Source: Dinoroseobacter sp034111085 (GTDB lineage: Bacteria; Pseudomonadota; Alphaproteobacteria; Rhodobacterales; Rhodobacteraceae). Taken from it: DNA of 64,000 nt. Where the stretch lies: positions 51,493-115,492 of the forward strand of contig JAWUXZ010000017.1 of assembly GCA_034111085.1 (NCBI GenBank). Reading direction: 5' to 3'. This document shows, in pieces, positions 58,674-64,000 of the stretch (position 1 is its first letter; every line of letters begins with the position of its first letter). The notes under the pieces were generated by a model that searched no databases, was not told the DNA's origin, and saw nothing but the letters and a program-made list of their open reading frames with translations. The position numbers were made by a program, and so were the translations under genes.

Positions 58674-59720
58674 ATGACCGATCTTGCGATTCCCGAAGGG
58701 CCGGAGGGGTTCACCCCTGACTGGCTGAGTGCGGCTTTGGGCGAGGCTGTGGCTTCGGTTGAGGTCACGCGGATTGGGCAAGATCAGGGATTTATGGGCG
58801 GCTGTCTTTTCCGTCTTGCGACCCATGATCGGTCGGTCGTCGCAAAACTGTCGCCAGTGGACCCTGACATGCGCATGCGCTTTGCCAAATCCAATGGCCG
58901 CGAGGTGACGTTCTACCAAACACTGGCCGGCGGATTGCCAGTGCCGCACTGCTACTACGGCAAATTTGATGCGGACACGGGCGCGAGTGTGCTCGTGCTG
59001 GAAGATCTGGGTGCTGCGCGGGCAGTGCCCTACCTCGACGGGTTATGGGAAGAAGATGTGGACGCGGTGTTGAGCACGTTCGCCGAGATACACGCCTCTT
59101 GGTGGCAAGCCCCTGCATTGGCGAATCTCAGCGGCGCAGATACGCTGTCAGAATTCTCGCTGCCCGACGCATGGGCGCTCTATCCCGAAGCGTTGGCGAA
59201 GTTGCTGCCGGACGTGAAGCTGCCTGAGCGGTTTATGGCCCTTGGCGAAGCGGCAGCGCGCAATGTCGACGAGGTCTACCAACAATTGCAGGAAACAGGC
59301 CCGCTGACGGCCCTGCACCGCGACCCCCAGCTTGATAACATTCTGTTTGATGCCGACAATCGTGCGATCCTTTTAGACTGGCAATTGCTGGGCAAAGGGC
59401 GCGGCGTTTGGGATGTGGCCTATTTTCTGATCTCGTCGGTGCCCCCGGCGCTCAGACGCAGCAACGAGCGGGCTTGGGTGGCGGCGTACCATGCGGACCT
59501 GTTGGCACGCGGCATACAGGGCTATGATCTGGAGGCGTGCTGGCGCGACTATCTGCGCTCGGTCATGGCGAAGTTGTTTGTGACGGTATGGGCAACGGTT
59601 TATCTGGACAACAATAGCGCGCATAAGCGGGCGTATAGGCGCGTGGACCTAACGCGGCTGCTGGCATTTGTCGAAGACCACCAACTGACCCCAGAGATTT
59701 GGAATTTCACCAATGATTGA
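58674..59720 (+). CDS. Phosphotransferase-family (EcKinase/APH-like) protein
   Basis: A 348-residue kinase-like protein. ATP-lysine region SVVAKLSPVD; catalytic loop LTALHRDPQLDNILF, with His-Arg-Asp replacing the usual HxD; and metal site ILLDWQLLGKGRGVWDVAYFL. It resembles choline/aminoglycoside kinases and EcKinase proteins. The substrate is unknown. It is inserted between phoH and ybeY, which usually adjoin, and its 3' end overlaps ybeY by 8 bp. It may phosphorylate a lipid or sugar, but that is only an inference. Confidence 0.82.
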   Translation: MTDLAIPEGPEGFTPDWLSAALGEAVASVEVTRIGQDQGFMGGCLFRLATHDRSVVAKLSPVDPDMRMRFAKSNGREVTFYQTLAGGLPVPHCYYGKFDADTGASVLVLEDLGAARAVPYLDGLWEEDVDAVLSTFAEIHASWWQAPALANLSGADTLSEFSLPDAWALYPEALAKLLPDVKLPERFMALGEAAARNVDEVYQQLQETGPLTALHRDPQLDNILFDADNRAILLDWQLLGKGRGVWDVAYFLISSVPPALRRSNERAWVAAYHADLLARGIQGYDLEACWRDYLRSVMAKLFVTVWATVYLDNNSAHKRAYRRVDLTRLLAFVEDHQLTPEIWNFTND

Positions 59721-60204
59721 CGTGATCCTAGAGAGCGGCGATTGGCACGAGAAGGCCCTGACCGGATGGGCTGAGCAGGCGTCTGACGCGACTTTGCAGC
59801 ATTTGGGGCTGAACCCGTGGACTTGCGAGATAGCACTTCTGGCTTGTGATGACGCGCGGATAGCCGAGTTGAACGGTGATTTTCGCGACAAGCCTGCGGC
59901 CACGAACGTGCTGAGCTGGCCGAGTGAGGAGCGCGCCGCAAGTGCTGCTGGTGGCACACCTGCCGCGCCGCAGGACGAAGAACTCGGCGATATTGCGCTG
60001 GCCTACGAGACTTGTGCGGCCGAAGCGACGGCCCAGAGCAAGACGTTTGAGGCGCATATTACCCATCTTTTGGTCCACGGCACCCTACATCTGTTGGGTT
60101 ATGACCACATAAATGACCAAGATGCGGCCCTTATGGAGGCTCTTGAGGTAGAAATACTTGGCAAACTGGGTATTGCAGACCCATATGAAAGACAGACCGC
60201 TTAA
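59713..60204 (+). CDS. ybeY: Endoribonuclease YbeY
   Basis: A 163-residue zinc-dependent RNase needed for 16S rRNA 3'-end maturation and ribosome quality control. The zinc site HGTLHLLGYDH (residues about 117-127) is intact, and RDKPAATNVLSWPSEE is the family region. It overlaps the kinase-like gene by 8 bp. The corC gene follows after 27 bp. Confidence 0.95.
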   Translation: MIDVILESGDWHEKALTGWAEQASDATLQHLGLNPWTCEIALLACDDARIAELNGDFRDKPAATNVLSWPSEERAASAAGGTPAAPQDEELGDIALAYETCAAEATAQSKTFEAHITHLLVHGTLHLLGYDHINDQDAALMEALEVEILGKLGIADPYERQTA

Positions 60205-60231
60205 TTCGCGGCTATCAACCGGAAAGGACCG

Positions 60232-61143
60232 ATGGGCGACAGTATAGACCCGTCGTCTGGGGCAGCGCAAAGCGCGCTTGACCAGACAGACACCAAACCG
60301 ACTGCACAGCAGGACGGTTTATTCACGCGACTACGGAACGCCCTTCGGGCACCCGAGCGCGACCCTGAGGACATCGATGATGCTTCGGACCGAGCCCCAC
60401 GCCCGGTGGCAGGGTTTATCGGCATGGGTAACCTGCGCCGGATGCGCGTCGAAGACGTGGCGGTTCCGCGTGCGGAAATCATCGCTGTGGCCTCAGACAT
60501 TGGCCTGACCGAGTTGGTTGAGGTGTTCCAGGAAAGCGGGCTGACGCGTTTGCCTGTCTTCTCGCGCACGCTCGATACGCCGATTGGGCTGGTGCACCTT
60601 AAGGATCTCGCGCTCAACTTCGGTTTCGACGGCAAGAGCCCACGCTTCAGCCTCAAGAGCATGGTGCGGCCATTGCTGTACGTGCCCCCCTCGATGCCCA
60701 TCGGCGTTCTGCTGCAAAAGATGCAGAGCGAGCGGACGCATATGGCGTTGGTGATTGACGAATATGGCGGCGTCGACGGGCTTGTGACCATCGAGGATCT
60801 GATCGAACAGGTCGTCGGCGAGCTCGAGGACGAGCAGGACGAGCCGGAAGATCAGCTATGGGTTAACGAGAAGCCCGGCTGCTATCTGGTGCAAGCCAAA
60901 GCGCCGCTCGATGAGTTGACCGAGGAATTGGGCCTGCGCCTAAGTGCCGAGGAAACCGACGAAGAGATCGACACACTCGGCGGTCTGGTCTTCGTTTTGC
61001 TGGGACGTGTCCCGGCACGCGGTGAAGTAATCCCCCATGACAGCGGCGCGCAATTCGAGATCGTCGATGCGGACGCACGCAAGATCAAGCGTATCCGCGT
61101 GCGCTTGTCTGGGGCGGCACCTGCTGCGGCGGCGGCTGAATAG
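60232..61143 (+). CDS. CBS-domain protein, CorC/HlyC family (TlyC-like)
   Basis: A 303-residue cytosolic protein without the amino-terminal DUF21 membrane domain. Two CBS domains run from about residue 70 to 200, with RVEDVAVPRAEIIAVASD and RTHMALVIDEYGGVDGLVTIEDLIEQVVGEL. A CorC/HlyC domain follows to the end (EDQLWVNEKPGCYLVQAKAP...). It is linked to magnesium/cobalt efflux and, by gene order, to ybeY and lnt. The start at 60232 has a GGAAAGGA ribosome-binding site. Confidence 0.9.
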   Translation: MGDSIDPSSGAAQSALDQTDTKPTAQQDGLFTRLRNALRAPERDPEDIDDASDRAPRPVAGFIGMGNLRRMRVEDVAVPRAEIIAVASDIGLTELVEVFQESGLTRLPVFSRTLDTPIGLVHLKDLALNFGFDGKSPRFSLKSMVRPLLYVPPSMPIGVLLQKMQSERTHMALVIDEYGGVDGLVTIEDLIEQVVGELEDEQDEPEDQLWVNEKPGCYLVQAKAPLDELTEELGLRLSAEETDEEIDTLGGLVFVLLGRVPARGEVIPHDSGAQFEIVDADARKIKRIRVRLSGAAPAAAAAE

Positions 61144-61148
61144 AGCGC

Positions 61149-62630
61149 ATGTTCTCGCCAAGGGTCATTCGGCTAGGCCTTGCTGCCCTTGGGGGCGGCT
61201 TGGCGGCGCTAGGGCACGCGCCCTTCTCACTTCCTTGGGTCGCTTTGGCGGGACTTCTAGCGCTGTTTGCGGCGGTAGACAAAGCCGCTAACGCGCGCGC
61301 GGCGGCTTGGACAGCGTGGCTTGGCGGCGCGGTCTATTTCGCTGTTGTCATGCATTGGATTGTCGAGCCGTTTCAGGTCGATGCCGCGCGCCACGGCTGG
61401 ATGGCACCCTTTGCATTGGTGTTCTTGGCAGGCGGATTGGCGCTGTTCTGGGCGCTGGCGGGATGGACCGCGGGGCGGCTTGGCGGCGCACTAAGCCCGC
61501 TGGTGTTTGCACTGGCATTGAGCGCGGTTGAAGTCGTCCGCTCGGTTATCTTCACGGGCCTGCCTTGGGGTTTGATCGGCGGCATCTGGATCGATGGATC
61601 TGCGGCGGCGTGGCTGTCATGGGTCGGACCACACGGTCTGGGACTGCTGACACTGCTCGGACCTGCGGGGTTCGTCGTTATGATGCGGCGCTCGGAGGCC
61701 TTCGCGGCGGTGCCATTTTTGGCGGTGCCTTTGGTGCTAAGTGCGACGGGGATGCTGCAATCGCCTGCGCCGATAGCTGCAACCGGTGCGCCTGTTGTTC
61801 GGCTGATCCAGCCCAACGCGCCGCAACATCTGAAATGGGATCCTGACTGGACCGCCACCTTCTACCGCCGCCAATTGGAAATGACCGCTGAAGCTGGCGC
61901 GCCTGCGTTGACGGTCTGGCCTGAGACGGCGGTGGCGATGCGCTTGCCCGGCGATGCGGGTGCCCTTGCGCAGATCAGCCAAGCAGCCGGAGGGAGGCAG
62001 GTTGTGCTCGGCCTTAACCGGTTCGAAAACACCCGCGTGTTTAATGCAGCAATTGCGCTTGGTGCAAACGGCGAGATCACCGCGCGTTATGACAAATCGC
62101 ATTTGGTGCCCTTTGGCGAATACGTGCCGCTCGGCGATATTATGGCGGGCTTTGGCATCTACGGTTTGGCCTCGCGCGATGGGTTTGGCTACACCGCCGG
62201 GCCGGGGCCTGAGTTGATGGACCTTGGCGCGCTCGGCATGGCGTTGCCGCTGATTTGTTATGAGGCGATCTTTCCGGGCTTTGGTCGCACGCTTAGCCAT
62301 GATGCCGCCTTCATGCTACATCTGACCAATGACGCGTGGTTCGGCAATTTCGCAGGACCGCAACAGCACCTCGATCTGGCGCGGATGCGCGCACGCGAGC
62401 GGGGCCTGCCAGTGGTGCGCGCCGCCAATACCGGAGTGTCGGCGATGATTGATGCGCGCGGCGGAATTGTCGGCAGTATTCCGCTGAACCAGACCGGATT
62501 TCTGGATGTTGCATTACCACCGCGAATAGCCCCGACACTCTATGTAAAATGGGGCGCATTACCGTTTGCATTGCTATGGCTGTGTTGTGCGCTTGCAGCA
62601 TTTGCACGCAGGCCGCGCCGCGCCGATTGA
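61149..62630 (+). CDS. lnt: Apolipoprotein N-acyltransferase
   Basis: A 493-residue inner membrane enzyme adding the third acyl chain to lipoproteins. Six or so amino-terminal membrane segments precede a nitrilase domain (from about 215) and one carboxy-terminal helix. The catalytic triad is the Glu in VWPETAVAM (about 259), the Lys in YDKSHLVPFGEY (about 316) and the Cys in LICYEAIFPG (about 370). It follows corC after 5 bp. The lipoprotein at 57163 is a likely substrate. Confidence 0.95.
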   Translation: MFSPRVIRLGLAALGGGLAALGHAPFSLPWVALAGLLALFAAVDKAANARAAAWTAWLGGAVYFAVVMHWIVEPFQVDAARHGWMAPFALVFLAGGLALFWALAGWTAGRLGGALSPLVFALALSAVEVVRSVIFTGLPWGLIGGIWIDGSAAAWLSWVGPHGLGLLTLLGPAGFVVMMRRSEAFAAVPFLAVPLVLSATGMLQSPAPIAATGAPVVRLIQPNAPQHLKWDPDWTATFYRRQLEMTAEAGAPALTVWPETAVAMRLPGDAGALAQISQAAGGRQVVLGLNRFENTRVFNAAIALGANGEITARYDKSHLVPFGEYVPLGDIMAGFGIYGLASRDGFGYTAGPGPELMDLGALGMALPLICYEAIFPGFGRTLSHDAAFMLHLTNDAWFGNFAGPQQHLDLARMRARERGLPVVRAANTGVSAMIDARGGIVGSIPLNQTGFLDVALPPRIAPTLYVKWGALPFALLWLCCALAAFARRPRRAD

Positions 62631-62653
62631 CCCGTCGCCTGCGGGCGTATAAT
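62627..62653 (+). promoter_or_regulatory. metK promoter
   Basis: TTGACC (62627-62632, across the lnt stop), a 15-bp spacer, and a perfect TATAAT (62648-62653). The start would be near 62660, which fits a leader of about 60 nt containing only the riboswitch. The 15-bp spacing is shorter than ideal. Confidence 0.6.
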
Positions 62654-62664
62654 TGCGCTTCATT

Positions 62665-62716
62665 CTTCCGGCACAACGGCTTCCTGACGTGCGCGGATTA
62701 TATCATCTGGAGCACT
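62665..62716 (+). promoter_or_regulatory. SAM-SAH riboswitch in the metK leader
   Basis: The conserved core CACAACGGCTTCCTGACGTG (62672-62691) is followed by GGAGCA (62709-62714) just before the metK ATG. Stem GCAC/GTGC (62671-62674 with 62689-62692) is extended by CCG/CGG. CTTCC in the loop can pair with GGAG to form the pseudoknot, which takes in the metK ribosome-binding site. This matches the class of riboswitch known before metK in Rhodobacterales. Ligand-bound RNA would hide the site and lower SAM synthesis. Confidence 0.9.
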
Positions 62717-62720
62717 ACTC

Positions 62721-63899
62721 ATGTCCCGCAGCAACTACACATTCACCTCGGAATCTGTTTCCGAGGGGCATCCTGATAAGGTTTGCGACCGTATTTCCGA
62801 CGCCGTTCTGGACGCCTTTCTGGCCGAAGACCCGCTGGCGCGCGTTGCCGCTGAAACCTTTGCCACCACCAACCGTGTTGTCATTGGCGGCGAAGTCGGG
62901 CTGACCGATCAGGCAAAGCTGTCCGAGTACATGGGCAAGATCGAACAGATCACCCGCGACTGCATCAAGGACATTGGCTACGAGCAGGAAAAGTTCCACT
63001 GGAACACTTGCGAAGTCACCAACTTGCTGCACGAGCAATCCGCGCATATCGCCCAAGGCGTAACTGGCGAGCAGGGTGACGAGGGCGCTGGCGACCAAGG
63101 CATCATGTTTGGCTACGCGGTCGACGAGACGGCCGAGTTGATGCCGGCCCCAATCCACTATGCCCACGCGATCCTGCACAAACTGGCTGAGGTCCGTAAG
63201 AACGGAACCGAGCCGACGCTTGGCCCGGATGCCAAATCGCAGCTTTCCGTGCGCTATGAGGGCGGCAAGCCTGTTGGCGTCAGCTCTATCGTGCTGTCGA
63301 CGCAGCATCTGGACGAGACCATGACCAGCGCCGATGTGCGCGCGGTGGTTGAGCCCTACATTCTCAGCACCTTGCCTGACGGCTGGATCGACGCTGAGAC
63401 CCAGTGGCACGTGAACCCTACCGGCAAATTCGTCATTGGCGGACCTGACGGCGACGCGGGCCTGACCGGGCGCAAAATCATCGTCGACACATATGGCGGC
63501 GCAGCCCCCCATGGCGGCGGCGCGTTTTCCGGCAAAGACCCGACCAAGGTGGACCGCTCGGCGGCCTATGCGGCGCGGTATCTGGCCAAGAACGTTGTGG
63601 CCGCAGGCCTTGCGACACGCTGCACGATCCAGCTGAGCTATGCCATCGGCGTTGCCAAGCCATTGTCGATCTATGCCGACACCCATGGCACCGGCCAAGT
63701 GGGCGAGGTCGCGATCGAGAAGGCGCTGGCCGAGGTTATGGACCTGACCCCACGCGGCATCCGCACGCATCTGGGCATGAACAAGCCGATCTACGCACGC
63801 ACCGCCGCATACGGCCACTTCGGGCGCGCGCCTGAAGCCGATGGTGGTTTCTCGTGGGAGAAGACTGATCTGATCGAGGCCCTAAAAGCCGCCGTCTAA
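62721..63899 (+). CDS. metK: S-adenosylmethionine synthase
   Basis: A 392-residue enzyme making SAM from methionine and ATP. The signatures SEGHPDKVCD, GAGDQGIMFGYA and GGAAPHGGGAFSGKDPTKVDRSAAY are all present. It is preceded by the SAM-SAH riboswitch at 62665-62716, giving feedback control, and followed by an intrinsic terminator. The start at 62721 has its ribosome-binding site inside the riboswitch pseudoknot. Confidence 0.98.
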   Translation: MSRSNYTFTSESVSEGHPDKVCDRISDAVLDAFLAEDPLARVAAETFATTNRVVIGGEVGLTDQAKLSEYMGKIEQITRDCIKDIGYEQEKFHWNTCEVTNLLHEQSAHIAQGVTGEQGDEGAGDQGIMFGYAVDETAELMPAPIHYAHAILHKLAEVRKNGTEPTLGPDAKSQLSVRYEGGKPVGVSSIVLSTQHLDETMTSADVRAVVEPYILSTLPDGWIDAETQWHVNPTGKFVIGGPDGDAGLTGRKIIVDTYGGAAPHGGGAFSGKDPTKVDRSAAYAARYLAKNVVAAGLATRCTIQLSYAIGVAKPLSIYADTHGTGQVGEVAIEKALAEVMDLTPRGIRTHLGMNKPIYARTAAYGHFGRAPEADGGFSWEKTDLIEALKAAV

Positions 63900-63920
63900 T
63901 CTAGGCGATCACGAGTATCG

Positions 63921-63951
63921 AAAAGGGCGTCCTAAGGGGCGTCCTTTTTTT
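63921..63951 (+). terminator. Intrinsic terminator after metK
   Basis: AAAAGGGCG pairs with CGTCCTTTT (one G-T), followed by TTTTTTTG, 21 bp past the metK stop. The last 20 bases of the window (GAAAAAGGGCGCCCC) look like the start of another stem, but nothing can be assigned. Confidence 0.85.
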
Positions 63952-64000
63952 GTGCACCGCTTCGTTCGAGCCAACTAACGAAAAAGGGCGCCCCGTAGGA

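Overview
This 64 kb window is chromosomal DNA from an alphaproteobacterium, most likely the order Rhodobacterales (Roseobacter group). The evidence is gene order and gene type: adk lies between secY and rpsM with no rpmJ, rpsA sits next to ihfB, lapA, trpF and trpB, the miaB-phoH-ybeY-corC-lnt-metK series is intact, and metK carries a leader matching the SAM-SAH riboswitch class known from Rhodobacterales. Coding DNA is GC-rich, with a few clearly AT-richer inserts.

Positions 1-378 hold the amino-terminal part of a LuxR-type quorum-sensing receptor, divergent from a 58-residue unknown ORF. Positions 700-24365 are the ribosomal supercluster, read on the minus strand from rpsL down to rplQ (str, S10, spc and alpha sets plus rpoA, secY, adk, tuf, fusA). 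It is not one uninterrupted operon. Intrinsic terminators follow rplW, rplP, rpmD and rplQ. Good sigma-70-type promoters (TTGNNN, 17 bp, TATACG or similar) precede rpsL, rplB, rpmC, rplO and rpsM. Non-ribosomal genes fill three of the breaks: one small protein (17063-17527), a plus-strand trio of 2OG-Fe oxygenase, PlsC-like and CdsA-like genes (11775-14036), and two AT-rich unknown genes (6089-7111). The four unit leaders can form notable RNA structures.

Next come an ATP-dependent zinc protease-like protein, RimK and an aspartoacylase-family enzyme (24500-26897), an operon probably concerned with ribosomal protein S6 tail modification. These are followed by a Popeye-like cyclic-nucleotide-binding membrane protein, a KAP-type P-loop NTPase with a damaged or unusual start, ychF, a PhzF-like gene, a MATE exporter, trpA, a Tat-exported nitroreductase-like protein in an operon with a MarR regulator (with a 42-bp inverted repeat as likely operator), rplY, an MFS transporter converging on a frameshifted sulfotransferase, an FMN-dependent lactate dehydrogenase, pth, a DUF2237 protein, a serine beta-lactamase-like hydrolase, and the trpB-trpF-lapA-ihfB-rpsA block.

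Between rpsA and cmk lie a GNAT/nitrilase fusion, a DUF2130 coiled-coil protein and small unknown proteins. aroA (a class II, CP4-like EPSP synthase), trmB and a glycosyltransferase-like gene follow. The last 9 kb on the plus strand is miaB, an OmpA-family protein, a small lipoprotein sharing its unusual motif, a terminator, phoH, a phosphotransferase, ybeY, corC, lnt, the SAM-SAH riboswitch, metK and a terminator. I saw no tRNA, rRNA, CRISPR array, insertion sequence or phage gene in this window.
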